Made by a program: the position numbers and the translations under genes. Below are positions 19,481 to 29,338 of a DNA stretch of 64,000 nucleotides, one piece after another. The notes beneath the pieces are model-generated. The model was not told the origin of the DNA. It did no database searches and was given only the letters and a program-made list of their open reading frames with translations. The stretch is from NCBI RefSeq assembly GCF_011602365.1, contig NZ_JAAONZ010000001.1, positions 62,001 to 126,000 on the forward strand, in the 5' to 3' direction. This DNA is from Pseudomaricurvus hydrocarbonicus (GTDB lineage Bacteria; Pseudomonadota; Gammaproteobacteria; Pseudomonadales; Cellvibrionaceae). Position 1 is the stretch's first letter. Each line of letters starts with the position of its first letter.

Positions 19481-21555
19481 GCAACCGCAGCAGCGACACC
19501 CAAACGCTCCCTTATGGCAGCTGGCCCTCCCCCATCACCAGCGATCTGCTCACCCGGCAAAACGTACGCTTGAGCGAGCCCCAGATTAGCGACAGCGGCA
19601 GCTTTTGGCTGGAATCCCGGCCGCAGGAACAAGGCCGCAATGTGCTCATGTTTCAAGCTTACGAGGTCTCAGGAAACAAAACCGAAGCCGAGGAGGTCCT
19701 GCCCCAAGAGGTGAGCGTACGCAGCCAGGCACACGAATATGGCGGCGCCAGCTATTTAGCCACCGGGCAAGGTGTATTTTACGTCAATGCCGCCGATCAA
19801 AGGGTCTACCACTGGAGCGAAACCGAATCGACGCCCCTTACTCCCGAAGGGCCGTTTCGCTATGCCGATTTTTGTCTTGACCCCCACCGCAAGCGCCTGA
19901 TCTGTGTGCGAGAAGATCACCGTCAGGCCGGCCAGGAAGAAGTCAACGAGCTGGTGGCGATTGCGCTCAGCGACACCCCCGCGGCCACAAACGATCAGGT
20001 GACGGTCCTGGTGAGTGGCCACGACTTTTTTTCCAACCCACGGCTATCCCCCGACGGGGCTCACCTCAGCTGGCTCTGTTGGGACCATCCCTGCATGCCC
20101 TGGGATTCCTCCGAATGCTGGTTAAGTCCACTGGACAGCGACGGTCTGCCCGACAACCCCATGCTGATTGCCGGCGGTAACGGCGAATCCGTGTTCCAGC
20201 CGCAATGGAGCCCTGCGGGTCAATTGTTTCTGGTATCCGACCGCAGCAACTGGTGGAACCTGTATCGACTGGATGAAGAAGGACTGACCGCCATTACCCA
20301 GCTTGAAGCCGAATTTGCCACCCCGCAGTGGGTCTTTGGCATGTCGACATACAGCTTTCTCAGCGGCCATGAAATCCTCGCCTGCTTTACCCACTCAGGA
20401 CAGTGGCAACTGGCTTACATCGATACCTATCAATACACCTGCCAGCCATTGGCCACCGACTTTACCGACCTCAGTCAAATTCAAAGCCTGAACCAACGCA
20501 GCGTATTTTTGGCCGCCAACCCCAACCAGGCCAGTCAACTGGTACACCTGTCGGGCACACTGGTTGACTCCATACAACGGTTGGCGCAATCCAGCACCAC
20601 CAACCTCGACAAAGCTCTTATCAGCCAACCTCAGGCCATTACCTTTGTCACCGGCCACGAGGCCAATCAGGACAATCAGGACAATCAGGACAATCGGGAC
20701 AATACCCACCAGAATAATGCCGGCGGCGACTCCGGCAGCACGGTGGCCCACGCCTTTTATTACCCGCCCTGCAACCCTGCAGCCATCGCCCCGGAAAACA
20801 CGGCCCCACCTCTGATCGTGCTTTGTCATGGCGGTCCGACCGGCGCAACCGAAACCGGCCTCAATCTTAAAATCCAATATTGGACCAGCCGAGGTTTTGC
20901 GGTGATCGATGTGAACTATCGCGGCAGTACCGGCTACGGACGTGAATATCGCGAGCAACTCAACGGCGCCTGGGGAGTACACGACGTAGAAGATGTCTGC
21001 GCCGCCGCCCATTATCTGGTCTCACAGGGCCTGGCAAATCCCGAACAGATTGCCATCAAAGGCAGCAGCGCGGGCGGCTATACCGTACTGGCCGCACTGA
21101 CGTTCAGTGACACCTTCAACGCCGGAGCCAGCCTGTATGGCATTGGCGACCTGGAAACCCTGGCCACCGACACTCACAAGTTTGAATCCCGATACCTGGA
21201 CACGCTCGTCGGTGCATACCCGCAACAACAAGCCCTCTACCGCCAGCGCTCTCCCATTCATCACGCCCAGCAACTCAATTGTCCGGTGATTTTTTTTCAG
21301 GGCCTGGACGATAAGGTGGTGCCCCCCAATCAAGCAGAAGCCATGGTCAGGGCACTGGATGAAAAGCAGGTTCCCGTCGCCTACGTCCCCTTTAGCGGTG
21401 AGGGTCACGGTTTTCGCAGGGCCAGCAGCATTGAACGCTGCCTGGAAGCCGAGTGGAGCTTTTACGGCCAGGTTTTTGGCTTTCAGGTCCCCGACAGCAT
21501 CCAGCCGGTGGAGGTGAAAAACCTGCCCTCCGACACCACCGCGGGGGAACAGTGA
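19477..21555 (+). CDS. S9-family prolyl oligopeptidase-like serine peptidase
   Basis: A 692-residue peptidase with an N-terminal beta-propeller (residues about 30-410) and a C-terminal alpha/beta-hydrolase domain. The catalytic Ser is in IKGSSAGGYTVLAAL, the Asp in FFQGLDDKVVPPNQAE and the His in SGEGHGFRRA. The oxyanion region LCHGGPTGAT and NYRGSTGYGREYR are typical of acylaminoacyl-peptidase or dipeptidyl-peptidase relatives. No signal peptide, so probably cytoplasmic. An Asn-Gln-Asp repeat (about residues 397-409) from a nine-base expansion marks the loop between the propeller and hydrolase domains. Its TGA overlaps the greB ATG. Exact substrate unknown. Confidence 0.92.
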   Translation: MSNRSSDTQTLPYGSWPSPITSDLLTRQNVRLSEPQISDSGSFWLESRPQEQGRNVLMFQAYEVSGNKTEAEEVLPQEVSVRSQAHEYGGASYLATGQGVFYVNAADQRVYHWSETESTPLTPEGPFRYADFCLDPHRKRLICVREDHRQAGQEEVNELVAIALSDTPAATNDQVTVLVSGHDFFSNPRLSPDGAHLSWLCWDHPCMPWDSSECWLSPLDSDGLPDNPMLIAGGNGESVFQPQWSPAGQLFLVSDRSNWWNLYRLDEEGLTAITQLEAEFATPQWVFGMSTYSFLSGHEILACFTHSGQWQLAYIDTYQYTCQPLATDFTDLSQIQSLNQRSVFLAANPNQASQLVHLSGTLVDSIQRLAQSSTTNLDKALISQPQAITFVTGHEANQDNQDNQDNRDNTHQNNAGGDSGSTVAHAFYYPPCNPAAIAPENTAPPLIVLCHGGPTGATETGLNLKIQYWTSRGFAVIDVNYRGSTGYGREYREQLNGAWGVHDVEDVCAAAHYLVSQGLANPEQIAIKGSSAGGYTVLAALTFSDTFNAGASLYGIGDLETLATDTHKFESRYLDTLVGAYPQQQALYRQRSPIHHAQQLNCPVIFFQGLDDKVVPPNQAEAMVRALDEKQVPVAYVPFSGEGHGFRRASSIERCLEAEWSFYGQVFGFQVPDSIQPVEVKNLPSDTTAGEQ
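20665..20703 (+). repeat. In-frame nine-base tandem repeat in the peptidase gene
   Basis: AATCAGGAC occurs three times followed by AATCGGGAC and AAT, encoding (Asn-Gln-Asp)n in the interdomain loop. The unit keeps frame. Confidence 0.9.
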
Positions 21556-22058
21556 TGGGACGCTGGCGACCACCCCGCGGGCGAGGCTCAGCCTACATCA
21601 CCCCCAAGGGGGCCCAACGGCTACAGGAAGAACTGACGCATCTGTGGAAAGTGGAACGACCGCAGGTCACCGACGTGGTTCATGAAGCCGCCAAGAACGG
21701 CGATCGCTCTGAAAACGGTGATTACATTTATGGCAAACGCCGTCTGCGTGAAATCGACAGCCGGGTACGCTTTCTCACCAAGCGGCTCGACGAACTGACC
21801 GTGGTTGACCGAATTCCCGACGACCGTGACAAGGTGTTTTTCGGTGCTTACGTCACCCTGGCGGACGACGACGGCAACGAAACCACCTACCAGATCGTAG
21901 GACCAGATGAATTCAATGTGAAAGCGGGCAAACTCAGTATGGATTCACCCTTGGCGCGACAACTGCTGGGCAAGCGACTGGACGATGAGATCCTGTTGCG
22001 ATTGCCGGATGGCGAACAGCGATACGATATCGTAGAAATTGAGTACCGGGAGTACTAG
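21555..22058 (+). CDS. greB: Transcription elongation factor GreB
   Basis: Rescues backtracked RNA polymerase by stimulating transcript cleavage. The ATG at 21555 shares bases with the peptidase TGA (TGATG), giving 167 residues, the usual GreB length; the frame remains open upstream inside the peptidase gene but without family similarity. The N-terminal coiled coil has the acidic tip within KNGDRSENGDYIYGKRRLRE, and the C-terminal FKBP-like domain contains VGPDEFN and SPLARQLLGKRLDDE. Likely expressed from the peptidase transcript by coupling. Confidence 0.96.
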   Translation: MGRWRPPRGRGSAYITPKGAQRLQEELTHLWKVERPQVTDVVHEAAKNGDRSENGDYIYGKRRLREIDSRVRFLTKRLDELTVVDRIPDDRDKVFFGAYVTLADDDGNETTYQIVGPDEFNVKAGKLSMDSPLARQLLGKRLDDEILLRLPDGEQRYDIVEIEYREY

Positions 22059-22549
22059 CCTGAACGAACCCACACGTTTGAGGCCAATGGCTTGAACTGC
22101 ATCAACGTTGAGGCCGACACCTGGTTGAGGCCTGCCCTGAATGCCATCGGCCCCAATAAAATGCGAATCTGATGGCGTGCACGGTGCGCCGCCATCATTC
22201 ACTAACCCGCCGGTACAATTAAGCCCATTCACCCCGGCGACAGCTGCCCTTAACCTGGCTCAACCGGCGTTCTGGGCCAGGGGTTAATCAATCCGATCAA
22301 GCGCAGCCTCTCGCTAACCCGCCGCATGATGTAATATCAGTGGCCAGTAAGTTACTATCTACGCTCAATGACGAACTCATGGTCATGAGCGCAACAATGA
22401 GCCAGGAAAGGAATCACATGCAATTTCGATTGCCCAGCCCTCTCTTTTTTTTGACAACGCAACAGAGGCTATCGCCAACGGCCTGCAAGTTGGACAGCGC
22501 CACCACGCACACTTGCCCTGATTTTTCGACATTGGCCCGTGGCCGTCGG
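22059..22549. other. Intergenic region before the RND pump genes
   Basis: No separate gene was recognised. A stem GATGGCG/CGCCATC (22171-22177 with 22190-22196) may be part of the greB terminator but lacks a T-run. The efflux adaptor frame is open from 22340; an AGGAAAGG site upstream of an in-frame ATG at 22418 may be the real start of that gene. Confidence 0.45.
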
Positions 22550-23617
22550 ATGCGTGCGGTGCGGCGGTTGCTTTTCCTGCTGCTCACAGTGGCACTTCCC
22601 AGTCCAGCCCAGAACGCACTGCCCGTTGCAGTCGTGCCCCCCAAACTCGCAATCCCCACTTACGAACTCCGTCTGACCGGCAACCTCAACGCCGCACAAA
22701 CCGCCAGCTTGTCCACTCGAGTGGGCGGACTGGTCTCAGGCATGAACGTCGATGTGGGCGATCAGGTCCAGACCGGGGACATACTGCTAACGCTGGATCC
22801 CACGATTGAGCAACACCGCCTGCAGCAAGCCAAAGCGACGACCGCAGCGGCACAAGCAGATTACGAAGAAAAAGCCCGGCTGGTGAAAGAAGCTGAGCGC
22901 CTCACCAAAACCAACCATCTGCCCATGAATGAACTGACGTTACGCCAGGCGGCCCTGGCGACGTCCAGCGCGTTACTGGATGCCGCCAAAGCGGAACAAC
23001 AGGCCCAAGCGGTCAGGGTAAATTGGCATGCACTGAAAGCGCCCTTCAGCGGCGTCATCAGTCAAAAGTTCACTGAAACCGGCGAGTGGGTAACACCGGG
23101 GACAGCGGTTCTGCAATTAGTCTCCATCGACACCGTCTATCTGGATGTTCAGGTTCCACAAGTGCGCTTTAATCGCATCACCCCCCAAACCAGGGTCAAC
23201 GTCAAGCCCGATACTCACCCCAACCTGATGGTTACAGGTCGTATCGGTGCCATTGTCCCCGTCAGCAATTCCGGTACGCGCACCTTTCAGGTCCGCGTTA
23301 TGATGGACAACACCGAAATGCAATTGCTGCCGGGGACATCGGCCACCGCGGAATTCCAATTTACCCAAAGCGATGAACCCGCTCTGCTGATTCCAAAAGA
23401 TGCCTTACTGCGCGGGCCGGATGGCAGTTACAGCGTCTTCATTGTGACTGAAGCAGACGGCAAAACCATTGCGCAGCGACGACGCCTGGAGCTGGGCGAA
23501 GAAAGTAATGGCTCTGTGGTGGTGAAAGACGGATTGCAAACGGGTGACCTGGTGGTGATTCGGGGGAACGAAATACTCCGCCATGGCCAAGCCGTCAACA
23601 TCCTGTCTGACCGCTAA
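22550..23617 (+). CDS. RND efflux periplasmic adaptor (membrane fusion protein)
   Basis: Links an inner-membrane RND pump to an outer-membrane channel. From ATG 22550 the product begins MRAVRRLLFLLLTVALPSPA, a clear signal peptide, and runs 356 residues. It has the biotinyl-lipoyl halves (RVGGLVSGMNVDVGDQVQTG and LKAPFSGVISQKFTETGEWV) around a helical hairpin, then beta-barrel and membrane-proximal domains. An in-frame ATG at 22418 has a better ribosome site (AGGAAAGG) but would place 44 extra residues before the signal peptide. Followed after 133 bases by the pump gene. Confidence 0.9.
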   Translation: MRAVRRLLFLLLTVALPSPAQNALPVAVVPPKLAIPTYELRLTGNLNAAQTASLSTRVGGLVSGMNVDVGDQVQTGDILLTLDPTIEQHRLQQAKATTAAAQADYEEKARLVKEAERLTKTNHLPMNELTLRQAALATSSALLDAAKAEQQAQAVRVNWHALKAPFSGVISQKFTETGEWVTPGTAVLQLVSIDTVYLDVQVPQVRFNRITPQTRVNVKPDTHPNLMVTGRIGAIVPVSNSGTRTFQVRVMMDNTEMQLLPGTSATAEFQFTQSDEPALLIPKDALLRGPDGSYSVFIVTEADGKTIAQRRRLELGEESNGSVVVKDGLQTGDLVVIRGNEILRHGQAVNILSDR

Positions 23618-23750
23618 CGGCCAGATGACAAGCTAACCGTGCACTATTGCGACCCACCACTGATATAACAGCATTTGACTTAACGCCGGCGCAGATCATG
23701 ACGGACACTCGTCACAGACTGCAGGTCAAAAGCCCACACAGAGGTTAATC

Positions 23751-26700
23751 ATGTTTCAAGCCAGTATTCGGCAAGGCATTGTACTCACCGTCTTCGTCCT
23801 GATCATGTGCGTGCTCGGTATGGTGGCCGCCTTTCGCATTCCGATTCAAATGATTCCAGACCTGGAAGTCCGCACCATCAGCGTGGTCACCGGCTGGCCC
23901 GGAGCCACCCCACAGGACATCGAAAAAGAAATCCTGATTGAGCAAGAGCGCTACCTGCGCACCGTACCCAACCTGCAGCGCATGACGTCGCTGAGCGAGA
24001 CCGGCAGAGCCTCCATCGAAATGGAATTTCCATTTGGTGTAGACATTAACGAGGCCCTGATACAAGTCAGCAATGCACTGAGCCAGGTCTCATCGTACCC
24101 TGAGAACGTTGACCAGCCTCGCCTGCTCAGCAGTTCCTTTTCACAAAACGCCTTCATGTATTTCAGCGTCATGCCGCTGCCGGGTAACCCGTTCAAAATC
24201 GACATGGACATGATGTACGACTTTGTCGATGACCATGTCCGCCCGCGCATGGAACGCGTGAGTGGCATCTCGGAAGTGCAGATCCGTGGCGGCTCTCAAC
24301 GGCAGATACAAATCCAGCTGGATCCGGCCCAACTGGCGCAGCGCGGCTTGACCTTTAGCGATGTACGCGATGCCGTGCGGCAGCGCAATCGCGATACCTC
24401 TGCCGGCGATATTGACAGCGGCAAGCGTCGCTACCTGATGCGCACCATTGGCCGCTTTGACGATGTAGAGGATCTGGAAAACCTGATTCTTACCCGCCAG
24501 GGCAATGCCAACGTCCGCTTAAAGGATGTCGGCAGCGTTAAACTGGATCACTTTGAAGTGCGCAATGTCTCCTATCAGGGCACAGAAAACAGTATTCGCC
24601 TGGCCGTCAACCGGGAGGCCGGCTCCAACGTCATTCAGATTAAAACCGACCTGCTGCCCATTGTGGAAGCGATGAAAGCAGATTTGCTGGCGGCAAACGG
24701 ACTCACCATTGAATTGATTGGCGACGATGTCCGCTACGTGCAGGAATCCATCAAAAATGTCTGGACCAACCTGGCACTGGGTGCCTTGCTGGCCACGCTG
24801 GTTTTATTTCTGTTTTTGCGTTCTGCGCGGGCCACGCTGGTGGGCGTTATGAGCATCCCTATCTGCACCATTGCCGCCTTTGTCGGGCTCCTCGCCTTCG
24901 ACCGCACCATTAACGTCATCTCTCTGGCCGGTGTCGCCTTTGCCATCGGCATGACGGTGGACAACACCATAGTCGTTCTGGAAAGTATCGAACAGGCCCG
25001 TCGGCGCGGCCTGAAACTTTTCGATGCAGCTCTGTTGGGGGTTCGGGATGTATGGCCTGCGGTCCTCGCCTCGTCCCTCACAACGGTACTGGTGTTTGCC
25101 CCGGTGTTGTTCGTTCAGGAAGAAGCCGGACAGCTTTATTCGGACATCGCCATTGCCATTTCCTCCGCCATCCTGGCTTCCATGCTGGTGGCGGTGACGG
25201 TCGTTCCTTCCGCCACTGCACGTCTGGGCTTTGGCAGCATTACCAATGCAACCAACCTTACCCCCAACACAGATGAACCTCATTCCCGCAACCGCATACT
25301 ACACGGAATTACCTGGCTTATTGATACCCCATGGCGACGCACGGTCTGTCTGATCAGCACGCTATTGTTGACCCTCGGCGTTGCCGCGACGTTTATGCCT
25401 CCGGCTGAATACCTGCCGGAGGGCGAAGAGCCCAAAGCGTTTTCGCGAATGATTGCCCCGCCGGGCTACAACCAGGCCGAAATGTCGCGCATAGGCAAAG
25501 AAGTTCGCACCCTGCTGGACGCCACCGTGAATGCAGACCCGCAGGCCTTTGAACGGGGGGAAACACCGTTTCCTGCGCTCAAGTACTACAGTCTAAGCGT
25601 GTCCTCATCCATGATCTGGGTAATGAGTGAGCCGATACGCGAAGAAGATATCAACCCCATGATGGACTCCCTGACCAAGCTGTTTCGCAGCTATCCCGGT
25701 ATGCGCGCGTTTGCCTCAAGAGGCTCGATCATTTCCAGCAACAATGGCGGTACCCGTGCCGTCAACCTGGACATCTCCGGCTCGGATTTAAACGAACTCT
25801 ATGCCGCCGCTGAAAATGCCTATCAGCGTACGCAAACATTATTCGACAACCCGCAGATTCAATCCGAACCTTCATCTTTGAGCCTCGACCAGCCACTGGT
25901 CGAGGTAAAACCCAACTGGGAACGGCTGGCAGAATATCAGTACAGCTCCGACGATTTCGGCTATGCCGTAGCCGCCCTGAGCGACGGCGCCTATGTCGAC
26001 GAATTTTTCCTCAACGATGATAAAGTCGATATCTTTATCCAAAGCAGCGCGGGTCAAAACCAACAACTGGATCAACTTGGCCAGCTACCCATCATGACCC
26101 CCTCCGGAATTATCCTGCCCCTGAACGCCCTCGCCACACTTAATGAAACCGTCGACAGCACCTCCGTCCGCAGAGTGGACGGTCGTCGCACGGTCACTCT
26201 CAGAATCATTCCGCCGCGCGATGTGGCACTGGCAACCGCCGTCGCCAAAGTCCAACATGAACTCATACCGACCATGCAGGCAGAGGGTGAGATCAGCAAT
26301 ACCGTCAGCATGGACATATCCGGTGCCGCAGATCAGCTGGAGGCGACACGCAACGCCCTGTCTGGCAATTTCATCGTCGCGGTGGTCATTATTTACTTAC
26401 TCCTGGTGGCGATATTCCAGCACTGGGGATACCCATTGATTATTTTAACCACCATCCCCCTTGGGCTGGCCGGCGGTCTGGTTGGACTGATCCTGCTCAA
26501 CGGCGCAGGAACCCTGCTTTCTCTGGTGGGACTGACTGGCATTCACCAGCCTTTCGACATGATCACCATGCTGGGGTTTTTAATTTTATTGGGTACTGTC
26601 GTCAACAATCCGATTTTGATTGTGGATCAAACCCGCAAAAACCTGGTCAATCCTGACACACCGGTAAAAGACGCCGTAATTTCGGCCATCGACATTCGCC

Positions 26701-26915
26701 TGCGGCCTATATTGATGTCCAGCCTGACCACCATCTTTGGTCTGGCACCACTGGTGTTGATCCCCGGCGCCGGTACAGAACTCTATCGAGGGGTAGGCAT
26801 CGTGGTCTTGATGGGAATCTTTTGCTCCACCATCATCACTCTGACTTTTCTCCCCTGCCTGTTAATGGCACTATTCCAAAGACGGGAATTGCGACGACAG
26901 CCAGCACAGCTTTAG
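23751..26915 (+). CDS. RND family efflux pump, inner-membrane permease (AcrB-like)
   Basis: A 1054-residue proton-driven transporter with the internal duplication of RND pumps: a first helix (GIVLTVFVLIMCVLGMVAAF), a large periplasmic loop, a bundle of helices, then the same pattern again. Helix 4 has GMTVDNTIVVLE, where AcrB has two Asp residues; here the second is Asn, as in several subfamilies. Helix 10-11 has GTVVNNPILIVDQTR. The periplasmic start AFRIPIQMIPDLEVRTISVV is typical of HAE1-type multidrug pumps rather than metal pumps. No outer-membrane channel gene is adjacent, so it probably shares a TolC-type channel. Substrates unknown. Confidence 0.95.
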   Translation: MFQASIRQGIVLTVFVLIMCVLGMVAAFRIPIQMIPDLEVRTISVVTGWPGATPQDIEKEILIEQERYLRTVPNLQRMTSLSETGRASIEMEFPFGVDINEALIQVSNALSQVSSYPENVDQPRLLSSSFSQNAFMYFSVMPLPGNPFKIDMDMMYDFVDDHVRPRMERVSGISEVQIRGGSQRQIQIQLDPAQLAQRGLTFSDVRDAVRQRNRDTSAGDIDSGKRRYLMRTIGRFDDVEDLENLILTRQGNANVRLKDVGSVKLDHFEVRNVSYQGTENSIRLAVNREAGSNVIQIKTDLLPIVEAMKADLLAANGLTIELIGDDVRYVQESIKNVWTNLALGALLATLVLFLFLRSARATLVGVMSIPICTIAAFVGLLAFDRTINVISLAGVAFAIGMTVDNTIVVLESIEQARRRGLKLFDAALLGVRDVWPAVLASSLTTVLVFAPVLFVQEEAGQLYSDIAIAISSAILASMLVAVTVVPSATARLGFGSITNATNLTPNTDEPHSRNRILHGITWLIDTPWRRTVCLISTLLLTLGVAATFMPPAEYLPEGEEPKAFSRMIAPPGYNQAEMSRIGKEVRTLLDATVNADPQAFERGETPFPALKYYSLSVSSSMIWVMSEPIREEDINPMMDSLTKLFRSYPGMRAFASRGSIISSNNGGTRAVNLDISGSDLNELYAAAENAYQRTQTLFDNPQIQSEPSSLSLDQPLVEVKPNWERLAEYQYSSDDFGYAVAALSDGAYVDEFFLNDDKVDIFIQSSAGQNQQLDQLGQLPIMTPSGIILPLNALATLNETVDSTSVRRVDGRRTVTLRIIPPRDVALATAVAKVQHELIPTMQAEGEISNTVSMDISGAADQLEATRNALSGNFIVAVVIIYLLLVAIFQHWGYPLIILTTIPLGLAGGLVGLILLNGAGTLLSLVGLTGIHQPFDMITMLGFLILLGTVVNNPILIVDQTRKNLVNPDTPVKDAVISAIDIRLRPILMSSLTTIFGLAPLVLIPGAGTELYRGVGIVVLMGIFCSTIITLTFLPCLLMALFQRRELRRQPAQL

Positions 26916-27171
26916 ACTAGCGTTTTAAACCATTAGATGAGCGCCTGGAACCATGATCGATCATTGTCAGGACGATGGTCATCCGCGCCACGGCTGTTCT
27001 GACGTCATGACACTGAATTTTTTTACCGAATTCCCACCACAAAAAATGTGACACAGTTTGCTACTGCGACACCTGGAAACCTGAGTTGCCATGAAGGCTG
27101 ACTATACTGAGACCAAGCGCTGAATAACGCTCAGTACGCTGAGACCCGGTCGCGAATAAACAAGGGATGTT

Positions 27172-28977
27172 ATGAACAAACTCGACCACTTACAGGCAGA
27201 CAGCTCCACCGGATCACACGGCACGCGCGCGGCCGGTACGCCGGCTACCGGAAAACCTCGCTGGCCCTCGACCGTCGCCGTATTCGCTTTTGTTCTGTTC
27301 AGTGCGGTGTTCGTCAGCATCCTGTGGTTTCAGTATCAAACAGACAGCCGCACTCTTCTGAAACTCACGGAGTCTCCACTTGCCGTGGGCGGTATTTACT
27401 TCGGACTGAGCCTTACTCTGGCCCTCTGCATCTACTTCATTGCCCGCCAGGTCAGCCAGCGACTGAATAACCACGCGAAGCTACTGCCTTTGCTGGGGCA
27501 AAAGCAGTATCAGCAGTTTCGCGATCAATTGTCCCGACTCAGCAAAGATCACTGGATCGGTGAATTTGATGAAATTGAAGACTCACTCAACAGACTGTCG
27601 CTCCAGTTAGAAACGCAAGAAAAAACCGTCGACAGTCGCAATCAAGAGGTCGAGCGCCTTTCCCTGTTTGATCCACTCACCGGTCTGGCCAATCGTCAGC
27701 TACTGCAGTATGAGCTGCAAAACGATCTTGCTCAGCCAGCCCTCAATTCCCGGGAAAACATCGTCGCAGTCATTTTGCTGGATCTGGATAATTTTAAACG
27801 CATCAATGATTCTCTCGGCCATCATTTGGGGGATGTGGTTTTGGAAAAAATGGCCAGCCGCATTAAAAGCTCGGTTCATTCACTGGGGCTGGTCGCGCGC
27901 CTGGGGGGCGACGAATTTGCCATTTTATTGCGCTCTGCCAAGCACCCTGAACAAGCCCACCTGCTGTGCCAAAAAGTACTTCAGCTGGTACGCAAACCAC
28001 TAAAAGTCGAAGGCACCACGCTGGTCATCAGTTGCAGCATCGGCATCTCTACAGCCACCCTCGGCAATACCTCCGAAGATCTTCTCAAACACGCTGAAAT
28101 TGCCATGTACAAAGCGAAAAAAGCGGGCGGCAACGCCCACTTGATGTTCAACGCTCACATGGCTGCCGAAGCTCACGATAACCTGTACCTGGAAAGTGAA
28201 ATCAGGCACGGCCTTGAACAAAGTCAATTCACCCTGTACCTGCAACCCAAGGTCAATATGGATGGGATGACCAAAGGCTTTGAATCACTGGTACGCTGGG
28301 ACCACCCCGAGCGCGGTATCATTTCACCCGCAGAGTTTATCCCGGCCATGGAGTCCATGGGCTTCATCAGTCAACTGGACAACTGGATTCTGGAGGCCAG
28401 TTTCCGTCAGCTGAAGGTGCTTGAACCCCATCACCCTGAGATTGTCATCTCGGTCAATATTTCATCCACTCACTTTACCAAACACAGCTTTTTGGTGTTT
28501 CTCAACGAATGCCTCCAAAAATACCCCATCAACCCCAACCGCCTGGAATTGGAAATTACTGAAACACTGCTGATGGAAAATATGAATGAGGGTCGTGAAG
28601 TCATCAACACGATCAAGCAAATGGGCGTTCGCATTGCTATTGATGATTTTGGTACAGGCTACTCGTCACTGAGTTACTTGAAAAACCTTCCCGTTGACAC
28701 CTTGAAAATCGACAGGGTATTCATCAAGGACATCCCCGACAGCGAAAGCGATAAACAAATTTCTTCCGTCATCATCTTCCTCGCCAAGCAACTGAACTTT
28801 ACCGTGGTGGCCGAAGGCGTCGAAACCCTCGCACAGCTGAATTTTCTCAAAGACAACCATTGCGACCAGGCGCAAGGCTTTTATTTCAGCAAACCCATTG
28901 CTTCACATAAAGCCATCATCATGCTTGAGAGTGAGCGCATTAATCAGCTCAATACCGACACGGCGACCCCGCTGTAA
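27172..28977 (+). CDS. Membrane GGDEF-EAL protein (cyclic di-GMP metabolism)
   Basis: 601 residues: two N-terminal membrane helices (about residues 26-48 and 64-86), a short HAMP-like linker, GGDEF domain (about 165-325) and EAL domain (about 345-590). The cyclase signature is intact (RLGGDEFAILLRS), as are LDLDNFKRINDSLGH metal and substrate residues. The EAL motif reads ESL (FESLVRW), which keeps the Glu; downstream catalytic elements (ELEITETLL, IDDFGTGYSSL, VVAEGVET) are conserved, so phosphodiesterase activity is plausible. No sensory domain beyond the short periplasmic loop. Monocistronic. Confidence 0.95.
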   Translation: MNKLDHLQADSSTGSHGTRAAGTPATGKPRWPSTVAVFAFVLFSAVFVSILWFQYQTDSRTLLKLTESPLAVGGIYFGLSLTLALCIYFIARQVSQRLNNHAKLLPLLGQKQYQQFRDQLSRLSKDHWIGEFDEIEDSLNRLSLQLETQEKTVDSRNQEVERLSLFDPLTGLANRQLLQYELQNDLAQPALNSRENIVAVILLDLDNFKRINDSLGHHLGDVVLEKMASRIKSSVHSLGLVARLGGDEFAILLRSAKHPEQAHLLCQKVLQLVRKPLKVEGTTLVISCSIGISTATLGNTSEDLLKHAEIAMYKAKKAGGNAHLMFNAHMAAEAHDNLYLESEIRHGLEQSQFTLYLQPKVNMDGMTKGFESLVRWDHPERGIISPAEFIPAMESMGFISQLDNWILEASFRQLKVLEPHHPEIVISVNISSTHFTKHSFLVFLNECLQKYPINPNRLELEITETLLMENMNEGREVINTIKQMGVRIAIDDFGTGYSSLSYLKNLPVDTLKIDRVFIKDIPDSESDKQISSVIIFLAKQLNFTVVAEGVETLAQLNFLKDNHCDQAQGFYFSKPIASHKAIIMLESERINQLNTDTATPL

Positions 28978-29338
28978 CGCCTACAGCAGCCGCCCAACAA
29001 CCCGCCAAAAGAACCATAAAGGTGCAGCGAAGCACAATATAAGCGCACACCTGGACAATACAATTGACCAGACACCAACATTCCCCTCAAGAAAACTCAT
29101 TATTTGGCCCCACAACAGTGCAAATAACATGCAGTGGGCGCATAAGAGCCTGAAAACAGCCTTACATCAGAGATTGGTACGGTCCTTGCTTAATAATCAA
29201 CTCCACAGCCTCAGTCCCACCAACACGGGACGCGGAAACCGTGACACAGAGGGCGTTCAATTTAAACGCCGCCCCAGACAACGGAAAATGTGAACGCTTA
29301 GCCTGAAACCGCCCAGCAGAGAGAGAATAGGTAGAGAT
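28978..29338. other. Region upstream of the molybdoenzyme operon
   Basis: About 360 bases without a recognised gene. It must contain the promoter for the molybdoenzyme operon. No FNR-type dyad, no sigma-54 GG/GC pair and no strong sigma-70 promoter could be assigned by eye. Confidence 0.4.

Noticed and set aside
21453-21554. N-terminal extension of greB inside the peptidase gene
   Set aside because: GreB similarity starts at ATG 21555, which also forms the typical TGATG overlap.
27172-28977. GGDEF-EAL protein with inactive EAL domain because of ESL
   Set aside because: The essential Glu of the motif is kept and other catalytic blocks are present, so inactivity cannot be claimed.
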